A DNA stretch of 64,000 nucleotides from Hyphomicrobiales bacterium (GTDB lineage Bacteria > Pseudomonadota > Alphaproteobacteria > Rhizobiales > Rhizobiaceae). Location: the NCBI GenBank assembly GCA_900472295.1, contig UCIA01000002.1, forward strand, positions 896,290 to 960,289, written 5' to 3'. The notes under the pieces are model-generated. The model had not been told where the DNA came from. It made no database searches and saw only the letters and a program-made list of their open reading frames with translations. The translations under genes were made by a program, and so were the position numbers. This document shows, piece after piece, positions 56,218 to 64,000 of the stretch; position 1 is the stretch's first letter, and every line of letters starts with the position of its first letter.

Positions 56218-57120
56218 TCAGCCCAGCTTCTCCTTCAGGAAAGCGATGGTCCTGCCCCAGGCGAGATCGGCTGCCTTCTTGTCGTAGCGCGCGGCTGACG
56301 TGTCATTGTTGAAGGCATGGTTGACACCGTCATAGACATAGACGGTGTATTCGACATGGGCGGCGTCGAGCGCCTTCTTGTAGGCATCGATGCCGGCGTC
56401 GATGCGCTCGTCCAATCCCGCATAGTGCAACAGAAGCGGCGCCTTGATCTTCGCCGCATCCTCGGCTTTTGGCTGCATGCCGTAGTAGGCGACGCCTGCC
56501 GCGAGATCGGCCGCATTGGCGGCCAGATTGTTGACCGCGCCGCCGCCCCAGCAAAAGCCGACCGCGCCGACCTTGCCGTTGCCGTCCTTCTCGGCCTTGA
56601 GATAGGCGATGGTCGCCACGCCATCGGCGACGACCTTGCCGGCGTCGAGCTTGGTGAACATGTCGCGCGCCTTGTCCTCGTCGGTTGGCGTGCCGCCGAG
56701 CGGCGACAGGAAGTCCGGCGCCAATGCCACGAACCCTTCCAGCGCGACGCGCCGCGCGATGTCCTTGATGTGCGGATTGAGCCCACGGTTTTCATGAATG
56801 ACGATGACCGTGCCGAGCTTGCCGGACTGGTCGGCCGGCTTGACCAGATAGCCCTTCATCTCGCCGCTTGAGCTGGGATAGGTGATGTCTTCAGCCTTCA
56901 CCCGCGGATCATTGTCCGCGACAATAGCCGCCTGCGCCGAATTGGCGGCCAGCAGCGGCGCTATCGTGGCCGCTGCCGCGCCTGATCCGGCAAGCATGGT
57001 CAACCGTTCCATGAAGCGGCGACGGTCGAGCGTCAGATGCGTGTATTCGTCATAGGCATCGATCATCGCCTGAGAAATCGCAGGGGTCGTGATGGCGGGC
57101 TTGGCATCGGATTTCGTCAT
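56218..57120 (-). CDS. dienelactone hydrolase family enzyme with Tat-like export signal
   Basis: A 300-residue alpha/beta hydrolase. The N-terminal leader contains DRRRFMERLTMLAGSGAAAATIAPLLA, a twin-arginine signal (R-R-x-F-M) at about 33-60, with cleavage after NSAQA. The catalytic Cys is in GFCWGGG, and Asp and His lie in LDERIDA and VNHAFNND. It can cleave dienelactones or esters; substrate unknown. GAGGAG precedes the ATG at 57118-57120. Two 18-bp repeats lie just upstream. Confidence 0.88.
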   Translation of the reverse strand: MTKSDAKPAITTPAISQAMIDAYDEYTHLTLDRRRFMERLTMLAGSGAAAATIAPLLAANSAQAAIVADNDPRVKAEDITYPSSSGEMKGYLVKPADQSGKLGTVIVIHENRGLNPHIKDIARRVALEGFVALAPDFLSPLGGTPTDEDKARDMFTKLDAGKVVADGVATIAYLKAEKDGNGKVGAVGFCWGGGAVNNLAANAADLAAGVAYYGMQPKAEDAAKIKAPLLLHYAGLDERIDAGIDAYKKALDAAHVEYTVYVYDGVNHAFNNDTSAARYDKKAADLAWGRTIAFLKEKLG

Positions 57121-57152
57121 GGTGTGCTCCTCGCTTGGAGATGATCTTACGA

Positions 57153-57189
57153 TCACTCCGGGATGACCTTGTCACTCCGGGATGACCTT
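57153..57189. repeat. 18-bp direct repeat upstream of the hydrolase
   Basis: TCACTCCGGGATGACCTT occurs at 57153-57170 and again at 57172-57189 with one base between. It lies 33 bases upstream of the start codon, so it may be a regulator site or a recent duplication. The rest of 57190-57435 shows nothing further. Confidence 0.65.
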
Positions 57190-57435
57190 TTCAGGTCACC
57201 CAAGAGATGACCGTGCGGCTCAAGATAGGGTGCAAGCTCGCACGGTCCAGTCACGGTTAGGTAACGCTTTGGCTGCCCCTGCATTTTTTGCGATCGGCAA
57301 GGTCGGCGTAAATCGCCGGCCAGCCATCACATTTTGGTCATTTCAGTGAAACTTGATGGTTGTCGCCACAATATGAGGTGAAGCTGACTGTGGGTTCGCC
57401 CGTCGCGGCGGGCCTTGATGAGAAGGAACAAAGCA

Positions 57436-57567
57436 ATGACCTTGTCCATCCTTTTAAGCGCGCTCGTCCTTGCCGGCGTGGCCCTGATGACACTGCGCTC
57501 CGCCGCGTCGGAAGCCGCCAGGCGGATGGTGAAGATCCGCGTCGACCGGCGCCGTTCCACCCGATAG
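57436..57567 (+). CDS. small membrane protein, 43 residues
   Basis: The frame MTLSILLSALVLAGVALMTL then RSAASEAARRMVKIRVDRRR has one hydrophobic helix and a basic tail. GAAGGAAC lies 8-15 bases before the ATG. It is too short for a routine gene call but has a ribosome site, good codon usage and a following gene 25 bases downstream. Function unknown. Confidence 0.62.
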   Translation: MTLSILLSALVLAGVALMTLRSAASEAARRMVKIRVDRRRSTR

Positions 57568-57592
57568 CCGACAGCAACACCGAGGGAATACC

Positions 57593-58027
57593 ATGGACGC
57601 CCAGAGCATCGTGAACACCGTCGCCGAGAAAGCCGGCCTCGATCAGGCCGTCACCGAAAAGGTCGTCGGCACCATCTTCTCGGTGCTCGAGCACGAAGCC
57701 GAGGGCACCACGGCCTCGTCGTTCTTCGCCAGGATTCCGGGCGCCGATGCGCTGGCGCAGAAATATGATGTCATGGCCGCCGCCCCTGCCGGCGGTGGTG
57801 GCGGCTTCCTGTCGTCGCTGCAAGGCGCGCTTGGCGGCGTGCTCGGTGAAAAGACCGGCGCGTTGATCAACGGCGTTGCTGCGCTCAAGGCGTCCGGCCT
57901 CGACATGGCGCAAATCCAGAAGGCCGGCGCCACGCTGATCCAGCAGGCGCAAGCCGCCGCAGGGCCGCAGCTGACCAATGAAGTGCTGAACTCGGTGCCC
58001 AGCCTGAAAGGCCATCTCGGCCTCTGA
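57593..58027 (+). CDS. hypothetical protein, DUF2780-like, 144 residues
   Basis: MDAQSIVNTVAEKAGLDQAV, then IFSVLEHEAEGTTASSFFARIPGAD, a Gly-rich segment (AAAPAGGGGGFLSSL) and LINGVAALKASGLDMAQIQKAG. The helix-Gly-helix organisation resembles DUF2780/VcgC-like proteins, but the match is not strong. No secretion signal. Probably cotranscribed with the 43-residue membrane protein. Confidence 0.65.
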   Translation: MDAQSIVNTVAEKAGLDQAVTEKVVGTIFSVLEHEAEGTTASSFFARIPGADALAQKYDVMAAAPAGGGGGFLSSLQGALGGVLGEKTGALINGVAALKASGLDMAQIQKAGATLIQQAQAAAGPQLTNEVLNSVPSLKGHLGL

Positions 58028-58441
58028 TCGCGCCTTCCCTCGTCTGCAATCCGGCGCGTGGCGGCAGTTGGACGGTCGCGCGGAGTTCCCTATCGAGCTC
58101 GCGAGGCGGGGCGCTGAGAGGCGCGCCGCTTTGAAACGGGCGGCTTGAAGGATAGGTCTCCTAAAAAATCGATATTATCTGCTTTTCGAGGACATCCTAC
58201 ACTTTCTGGAAACCATGCATCCAGATGCGCAAGCGCCTGCCGGGTGCAATTAACCACCCATTAGACGTTGAAATCCGAGAGTGCTGACGAACTATTGGTA
58301 ACCGCGTTTGGGGGCGGCTGCCTTCTCTCGCCTTTCGTCAAACCCCGCCCGAATGGTCGTTCGCAAACGGACGCCGGGCGGCGGATTGATCATGGCAGAA
58401 GGTCCGGCACCTTCGCGGAGCGCAAAGAAGGCGTCCCGACC
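58028..58441. other. 414-bp intergenic region before the MHYT-GGDEF-EAL gene
   Basis: No gene, tRNA or strong hairpin was seen. The open frame upstream of 58442 lacks coding character. Presumably carries the promoter of the downstream c-di-GMP gene. Confidence 0.5.
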
Positions 58442-60514
58442 ATGATGCGCGTCATCTCCTGTGTGGCAGTGGAGCACAATCTCTGGCTGGTGCTGGTCGC
58501 GGCGTTGGTCTGCAGCGCCGGTTCCTGGGCCACGATCAGGCTCTTCCTGCGCGCCCACGAGGCAACCGGCCTGCAACAGATCGGTTGGCATTTCCTCACC
58601 GCGGTCTGCGCCGGATCGTCGATCTGGTGCACCCATTTCATCGCCATGCTGGCTTACGATCCCGGCGCGCCCATCGCCTTCGATCCGGTGCTGACGATCG
58701 CCTCGCTGTTCATCGCCATTGCAGGCACCGCCGCCGGCTTCATCGCCGCGGCAGGCCGTACACGCATCGCCGCTTCCGTCGGTGGCATCATCATCGGCCT
58801 GGCCATTTCCGCCATGCACTATACCGGCATGACCGCTTACCATGTCGATGGCCTGGTCGAATGGAACATGACCTATCTCGTCGTCTCGATCATATTGTCC
58901 GTGGTTTTTGCGTGCATGGCCATCAACGTAGCCCTGAACCATCGGATACAAGGCCACAAATACTGGGCCGCGACGATCCTGGTGTTGGCCATCGTCAGCC
59001 TGCATTTCACCGCCATGGCGGCATTGCAGGTGACGCCGCTGGCGATGCGCGGCGACTACACCAATCCCGCTGCCTTGCAGGCCATGGCGCTCGGCGTCGC
59101 CGTCGCCGGATTGATCATCATCGGCACCGGCCTTGCCAGCTATTTGATCGACGACCGCACGCGCTCCGAGGCCTTTCGCCGCCTGCATCATCTGGCCATG
59201 AACGACGCGCTGACAGGACTGCCGAACCGGGCCAATTTCAACGATCATCTCGATCACGAAATCGACCGCGCCCGGGAACTGGGCGGCAAGGTCGCGATCA
59301 TCGGCATCGACCTCGACCGGTTCAAGGAAATCAACGATCTCTGGGGCCACAGCGCCGGCGACCAGGCCCTGAAGACCCTGGCCGAGCGCATGAGCGCGCT
59401 TTTGCAGGAGGGCGAATTCGTCGCCCGTCTCGGCGGCGACGAATTTGCCGGCGTCAAGCGGATGAAGAGCCAATCGGACCTTGTGGATTTCGTCTCGCGC
59501 CTTGAGACAGCACTTTTTGCGTCGATGAGGATCGCCGGTGTCGAAGCCACGACCGGCGCCAGCCTTGGCGTCGCGATCTATCCCAACGACGCGCACAACC
59601 GTGAAACCCTCGTCAACAATGCCGATCTGGCGATGTACCGCGCCAAGGCCAATGTGACGCGGACCGTCTGTTTCTACGAGCAGGCCATGGACGAGGCCGT
59701 CCGCGCCAACCGCACGCTGGCCAACGATCTTCGCGATGCCGTCGAGAACGGACAGCTGGACCTGCACTATCAGGTGCAGACGTCTGTCTCGACTGGCGAC
59801 ATCAGAGGCTATGAGGCGCTGCTGCGCTGGAAGCATCCGACACGCGGCAACATCCCGCCTGCCGAGTTCATTCCGCTGGCCGAGGAAAACGGTCTCATCC
59901 TGCCGCTTGGCGAATGGGTGCTGCGCACCGCTTGCGCCAAGGCCGCCTCGTGGGAACACCCCTACAAGATCGCGGTCAACCTGTCTCCGGTGCAGTTCGC
60001 CCATGCCGACCTGCCGAAGCTCGTCCACGAAATCCTGATCGAGACCGGCCTGCGTGCGAACCGGCTCGAGCTGGAGATCACCGAATCCACCATCATCGCC
60101 GACAAGAACCGCACCCTGACCATCTTGCGGCGTATCAAGGCACTGGGCGTCACCATCGCCATCGACGATTTCGGCACAGGCTATTCGTCGCTGGAGACGC
60201 TGCGCGCCTTTCCCTTCGACAAGATCAAGCTCGACCGCTCGTTCATGTCCGAGGTCGAGACCAGCCCGCAAGCCAAGGCCATCATCCGTGCCGTGCTGGC
60301 GCTTGGCCAGAGCCTCGACATACCGGTGCTTGCCGAAGGCGTCGAAACGCAAAGCCAGCTGTCGATCCTGCGCGCCGAGGGCTGCAACGAGGCGCAAGGC
60401 TTCCTGCTCGGCCGGCCGGCGCCGTTCGGCGAGATCTTCGCCCTGGTGCATGGCAAGGACGCCGCCTTTGCCATCAGGCTCGCACCCGCATTGCCGATCC
60501 AGGCGGTGGCCTAA
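58442..60514 (+). CDS. MHYT-GGDEF-EAL c-di-GMP turnover protein
   Basis: A 690-residue membrane sensor. About seven helices with MHYT at 125-128 and related THFIAM (64-69) and LHFTAM (187-192) form the MHYT sensor, thought to bind copper and sense gases. The GGDEF domain has RLGGDEF at 329-335 but no RxxD site (EGEF there), so product inhibition is absent. The EAL domain has YEALLRWKHP at 457-466 with the expected acidic residues (ITEST, DDFGTGYSSL). Both domains may be active. Two adjacent ATG codons are possible starts. Confidence 0.93.
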   Translation: MMRVISCVAVEHNLWLVLVAALVCSAGSWATIRLFLRAHEATGLQQIGWHFLTAVCAGSSIWCTHFIAMLAYDPGAPIAFDPVLTIASLFIAIAGTAAGFIAAAGRTRIAASVGGIIIGLAISAMHYTGMTAYHVDGLVEWNMTYLVVSIILSVVFACMAINVALNHRIQGHKYWAATILVLAIVSLHFTAMAALQVTPLAMRGDYTNPAALQAMALGVAVAGLIIIGTGLASYLIDDRTRSEAFRRLHHLAMNDALTGLPNRANFNDHLDHEIDRARELGGKVAIIGIDLDRFKEINDLWGHSAGDQALKTLAERMSALLQEGEFVARLGGDEFAGVKRMKSQSDLVDFVSRLETALFASMRIAGVEATTGASLGVAIYPNDAHNRETLVNNADLAMYRAKANVTRTVCFYEQAMDEAVRANRTLANDLRDAVENGQLDLHYQVQTSVSTGDIRGYEALLRWKHPTRGNIPPAEFIPLAEENGLILPLGEWVLRTACAKAASWEHPYKIAVNLSPVQFAHADLPKLVHEILIETGLRANRLELEITESTIIADKNRTLTILRRIKALGVTIAIDDFGTGYSSLETLRAFPFDKIKLDRSFMSEVETSPQAKAIIRAVLALGQSLDIPVLAEGVETQSQLSILRAEGCNEAQGFLLGRPAPFGEIFALVHGKDAAFAIRLAPALPIQAVA

Positions 60515-60539
60515 AGCGATCCCCCGAAGCCGACAAAGC

Positions 60540-62852
60540 CTACTTCGGCAGCGTATACGCCATCACATAGTCGCCCGGCTTGGTCCCGACAGAGCCGTGG
60601 CCGCCGGCAACGATGACCACGAATTGGCGGCCGTCGGCGACGGTATAAGTCATCGGCGTCGACTGTCCGCCGGCCGGCAGCCTGGCCTGCCAGAGCTGCT
60701 TGCCCGATGTCAAATCATAGGCGCGCAGATAATCGTCGACCGCAGCACCCAGGAAGGCGACGCCGCCGGCGGTGATCATCGGCCCGCCTATGCCGGGAAC
60801 GCCGACCTTAAGCGGCAAGGGCAATGGCGTCATGTCGTAGACGGTGCCGTTGCGGTGCTTGTAGGCGATCTTGCCGGTCCTCAGATCCGCACCCGCGACA
60901 TAGCCCCATGGCGGCGCCTGGCACGGCACACCGAGCGGCGACAGGAACGGCCCCATCACCACCGCATAAGGCGCCCCTTCATTCCGGTTCAGCCCTTGCT
61001 CGCTGCCGCGCCCTTCATCCGGCGGCGGCACCTGATCGCGCGGAATGAGCTGCGATTTGAACGCGAGATAGGTCGGCATGCCGAACATCACCTGGCGCAC
61101 CGGGTCGACGGCTACACCGCCCCAGTTGAAGGTACCGAAATTGCCGGGATAGATCAGCGATCCCTGCACCGAAGGCGGGGTATAGCGGCCCTCATAGCGC
61201 AACCCCTGGAATTCGATCCTGCAAGCCAGCTGATCGAACATGGTGATGCCCCACATGTCGGCGCCGGTCAGCGGCTTCGGATTGAAGGACAGGTCCGAAA
61301 CCGGCTGGGTCGGCGAGGTGTGATCGCCCTCGATGGCGCCGCCCGGCGCCGGCACTTCCTTGACCGGTATGATCGGCTCGCCGCTGCGCCTGTCGAGCAC
61401 GTAGAGGTCGCCCTGTTTGGTCGGCCCGACCAGCCCCGGTACGACACCGGTGGCGGTGGTGATGTCGACCAGCGTCGGCTGTGCCGGCACGTCCATGTCC
61501 CAGAGGTCGTGATGCACCGTCTGCCGCACCCAGCGCACTTGCCCGGTGGCGAGATCGAGCGCGGTGATCGAGGAGGAAAACTTCTCGACATTGGCGCTGC
61601 GCCCGGCGCCAAGCTGGTCCGGCGTCTGGTTGCCAAGCGGCACATAGAGCAGGCCGAGCTTCTCGTCGGCGCTCGCTGTCGACCACATGTTGGGTGAGTT
61701 GTGGGTGTAGGTCTGGCCTGCCGGCAGCGGCGTCGTCTGGTCCGGATTGCCGGAATCCCAGTTCCACACAAGCGCGCCGGTGTCGACATCGAAGGCGCGA
61801 ATGACGCCGGATGGTTCCTGCGTCGAATAATTGTCGTTGACCGCGCCGCCGACGATGATCTTGCCGCCCGATATCAGCGGCGCCGAGGTCGAATAGTAAT
61901 AGCCCGACTTCGGGTATGGCATGTTGATCAACAAATTGAGCGTGCCGGCTTGCGCGAAGGACGGGCAGACCTGGCCGTTGGCGGCGTCGAGCGCGATCAG
62001 CCGCGCATCGGAGGTCGGCAGATAGACGCGTGTCGCGCAAGGCTGGCCGGCCGCGATCTTGGCATCGGCATAGTAGGAGACGCCACGGCAGGTCTGGTGC
62101 TGGCGGTCCTTGTCGAGCTTGACCTTGGGATCGAAGCGCCATTTCTCCTTGCCGGTCGCGGCATCGATGGCGATGGCGAAATTATGCGGCGTGCAGATAT
62201 ACAGCGCGTCACCGATCTTCAGCGGCGTCACCTGATAGGTGGTTTCGCCGACATCGTCCGGCCCTTTCACGTCGCCGGTCTGGTAGGTCCAGGCCGGCTG
62301 CAGCGAGGTGACATTCTCCGGTGTGATCTGGTCGAGCGGCGAATAGCGCTGGCCAAATTGCGTGCGGCCGTAGAAGTGCCATTCGCCGGGAGGCACATTG
62401 CCACCGAGATCGGCTGCTGGCGTCACCTTCTCCGCGCTGAGATCGCCGGCAATGTCCTTGGGATCGGCGGTCATTGAATAGCCTGCGACGGCCAGCGCTG
62501 CGAGCACGGCCAGGATAAGCGGCGCGCGTCCGTCGGGACCGGTAAGCCCACGCCTTGCCCACGGCGTCAGCAGCCACAGCGCCAGGAGCACGATGACGCC
62601 GCCGCGCGGCCCGAGTTCCCACCAGTCGAAGCCGATTTCCCACACCGCCCAGGCCAGCGTGCCCAGCACGATCGCCGCGTAAAGCCACAGCGCCGTCGAC
62701 CTGCGCCGGTAGAGCAGCCAGGCGGCGATCAGGAAGGCGAGACCGGTGATGACATAGTACCAGCTGCCGCCCAGCATCACGAGCCGGATGCCGCCGCCGC
62801 CGAGTGCAAGACCGATGAGGAACAGGATGAGGGAGGTGATGACGACAGCCAA
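60540..62852 (-). CDS. gcd: membrane PQQ-dependent glucose/quinate/shikimate dehydrogenase
   Basis: A 770-residue quinoprotein. Five N-terminal helices (about 8-130) anchor it, and the C-terminal eight-bladed propeller faces the periplasm. FYGRTQFGQRYSPLDQITPEN, YQVTPLKIGDALYICTPHNF and WGGVAVDPVRQVMFGMP are typical. It oxidises glucose to gluconate, feeding electrons to ubiquinone. PQQ synthesis genes are not in the window, so cofactor may be made elsewhere or taken up. The start is at ATG 62850-62852. Confidence 0.95.
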   Translation of the reverse strand: MAVVITSLILFLIGLALGGGGIRLVMLGGSWYYVITGLAFLIAAWLLYRRRSTALWLYAAIVLGTLAWAVWEIGFDWWELGPRGGVIVLLALWLLTPWARRGLTGPDGRAPLILAVLAALAVAGYSMTADPKDIAGDLSAEKVTPAADLGGNVPPGEWHFYGRTQFGQRYSPLDQITPENVTSLQPAWTYQTGDVKGPDDVGETTYQVTPLKIGDALYICTPHNFAIAIDAATGKEKWRFDPKVKLDKDRQHQTCRGVSYYADAKIAAGQPCATRVYLPTSDARLIALDAANGQVCPSFAQAGTLNLLINMPYPKSGYYYSTSAPLISGGKIIVGGAVNDNYSTQEPSGVIRAFDVDTGALVWNWDSGNPDQTTPLPAGQTYTHNSPNMWSTASADEKLGLLYVPLGNQTPDQLGAGRSANVEKFSSSITALDLATGQVRWVRQTVHHDLWDMDVPAQPTLVDITTATGVVPGLVGPTKQGDLYVLDRRSGEPIIPVKEVPAPGGAIEGDHTSPTQPVSDLSFNPKPLTGADMWGITMFDQLACRIEFQGLRYEGRYTPPSVQGSLIYPGNFGTFNWGGVAVDPVRQVMFGMPTYLAFKSQLIPRDQVPPPDEGRGSEQGLNRNEGAPYAVVMGPFLSPLGVPCQAPPWGYVAGADLRTGKIAYKHRNGTVYDMTPLPLPLKVGVPGIGGPMITAGGVAFLGAAVDDYLRAYDLTSGKQLWQARLPAGGQSTPMTYTVADGRQFVVIVAGGHGSVGTKPGDYVMAYTLPK

Positions 62853-63147
62853 GACGATACTCCTTCGACTGTTGCGCTTTGCAGCGCCTCGCGGGCAGCC
62901 GTCCCTGCCCTGCCGCCAGCTTTCTCCCGCGGGCCGCGTGTGTCAAGGTTGGCCTGCCAGCATAGGGCGAGAACGAGACGGGTCCTTCAATGACCGCGCC
63001 TGCGCGCCACTCTGCCCGCTCACGTTGCGCGGATTGTCGGGCGCAGAGCGATATTATTCGCACGGCGCCCGAGAATCTGGCTTCCAAACCAGAACAAAAC
63101 GTAGACACTTCTGGTCTTTCGCCATCGAATCACTACATTCGGGGGAG

Positions 63148-64000
63148 ATGTCCGGCTTTTCGGAAGACATGCCCTTTTTTGACGAACCCAATGCGCGGCC
63201 CGCGGCCCCGTCGGGCATAGCCGCGCGCGCCATGGCGGCCCGCAGCGGCCAAAACAGCGCGCCGGATTATCTCAATGGCCTCAACCCCGAGCAGCGGCTG
63301 GCGGTGGAAACCACCGAAGGCCCGGTCCTGGTGCTGGCCGGCGCCGGCACCGGCAAGACACGGGTGTTGACGACCCGCATCGCTCACATCCTCGCCACCG
63401 GCCGAGCCTTCCCGTCGCAGATCCTGGCGGTGACCTTCACCAACAAGGCCGCGCGCGAGATGAAGCAGCGCATCGGCCATCTGGTCGGCGAAGCCGTCGA
63501 AGGCATGCCGTGGCTCGGCACCTTCCACTCGATTGGTGTGAAACTGCTGCGCCGTCACGCCGAGCTGGCCGGGCTGAAATCCGACTTCACCATTCTCGAC
63601 ACCGACGATGTCGTGCGGCTGATCAAGCAGCTGATCCAGGCGGAAGGCCTGGACGACAAGCGCTGGCCGGCCAAGCAGTTCGCGCAGATGATCGACGGCT
63701 GGAAGAACAAGGGCCTCGGCCCCGCCGAGATTCCGGAAGGCGACGCCCGCAGCTTCGCCAACGGCAAGGGCCGCGAGCTCTACAAGGCCTATCAGGAGCG
63801 GCTGCAGACGCTGAATGCCTGCGATTTCGGCGATCTGCTCTGCCACCCGATCCGCATCTTCCGCGCCAATCCGGACGTGCTCAAGGATTATCACAGGCGC
63901 TTCAAATACATTCTGGTCGACGAGTACCAGGACACCAACACCGCGCAATACATGTGGCTGCGCCTGCTGGCGCAGCGGCCCACCTCCCCCTCGATGGGGG
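63148..64000 (+). CDS. uvrD: ATP-dependent DNA helicase UvrD/PcrA, N-terminal part, cut by window end
   Basis: The first 284 residues of a superfamily 1A helicase. Walker A is AGAGTGKTR at 64-72, motif Ia is AVTFTNKAAREMKQRI, and motif II is VDEYQDTNTAQYMWLRLLAQ. The ATG at 63148 follows GGGGGAG. It unwinds DNA in nucleotide excision and mismatch repair. Right at the edge, the frame enters CACCTCCCCCTCGATGGGGG, which resembles a palindromic repeat rather than UvrD sequence, so an insert may follow. Confidence 0.93.
   Translation, partial: MSGFSEDMPFFDEPNARPAAPSGIAARAMAARSGQNSAPDYLNGLNPEQRLAVETTEGPVLVLAGAGTGKTRVLTTRIAHILATGRAFPSQILAVTFTNKAAREMKQRIGHLVGEAVEGMPWLGTFHSIGVKLLRRHAELAGLKSDFTILDTDDVVRLIKQLIQAEGLDDKRWPAKQFAQMIDGWKNKGLGPAEIPEGDARSFANGKGRELYKAYQERLQTLNACDFGDLLCHPIRIFRANPDVLKDYHRRFKYILVDEYQDTNTAQYMWLRLLAQRPTSPSMG

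Noticed and set aside
58292..60451. 719-residue minus-strand frame opposite the GGDEF-EAL gene
   Set aside because: Shadow of a gene with intact catalytic motifs on the plus strand.

Overview
This window looks like chromosomal DNA of a Mesorhizobium-type alphaproteobacterium (Rhizobiales). The evidence is GC-rich coding DNA throughout, a split, circularly permuted ssrA with the alphaproteobacterial tag AANDNYAEARLAA, short intergenic palindromes of the kind common in rhizobia (TAGAGC-ended repeats and an element built on facing copies of a 'CTCCCCGTATAGTGACGGGGAG' type core), and a housekeeping backbone (ilvBH, miaA, serB, degP-hflKC, thyA) arranged as in rhizobia. No prophage, integrase, IS element, CRISPR array or tRNA gene was seen.

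Layout. 1-5.5 kb: kup (cut by the window start), pdxJ, a SpoIIAA-like protein, a RecD-like helicase, and a cobalt-type nitrile hydratase operon (alpha, beta, accessory). 5.5-10 kb: an RND efflux pump and its adaptor. 10-13 kb: deaminase, LysE exporter, and a fatty-acid desaturase divergent from an ArsR regulator with paired operators. 13-17 kb: ilvH and ilvB behind a leader-peptide attenuator, then a PcfJ-like protein. 17.6-22.4 kb: a predicted 2-(trimethylammonio)ethylphosphonate degradation pair (tmpA, tmpB), a divergent LysR regulator and a flavin monooxygenase. 22.4-26.8 kb: GNAT, XRE-cupin regulator, HerA-like ATPase and diguanylate cyclase. 27-33.5 kb: miaA / serB-GNAT, degP, and hflK-hflC-DUF2065. 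33.6-41 kb: DMSP-lyase-like cupin, an AT-rich folA, cobF, and the modABC-modE operon divergent from a Mop protein through a ModE box, then thyA. 41-45 kb: DUF2853, ssrA, a Bcr/CflA drug exporter with divergent TetR, sspB, and two small proteins. 45-51.8 kb: a giant AsmA-like protein, an FAD-linked oxidase and a thioesterase. 52-64 kb: LOV histidine kinase with response regulator, an amine oxidase, ArsR-SRPBCC, a Tat-exported dienelactone hydrolase, small proteins, an MHYT-GGDEF-EAL protein, a PQQ glucose dehydrogenase and the start of uvrD.

Regulation is unusually readable. There is an ilv attenuator with a nearly leaderless leader peptide, a ModE box between modA and mop, perfect palindromes at the tetR and arsR promoters, paired 19-bp operators between the desaturase and its ArsR, and an 11-bp tandem repeat between tmpA and its LysR. 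ssrA and sspB, whose products act together in ClpXP degradation of tagged proteins, lie about 2.3 kb apart. The strongest candidates for new biology are the tmpAB/LysR/monooxygenase locus, the DMSP-lyase-like cupin beside a transferred folA in a soil bacterium, and the short ilv leader RNA.
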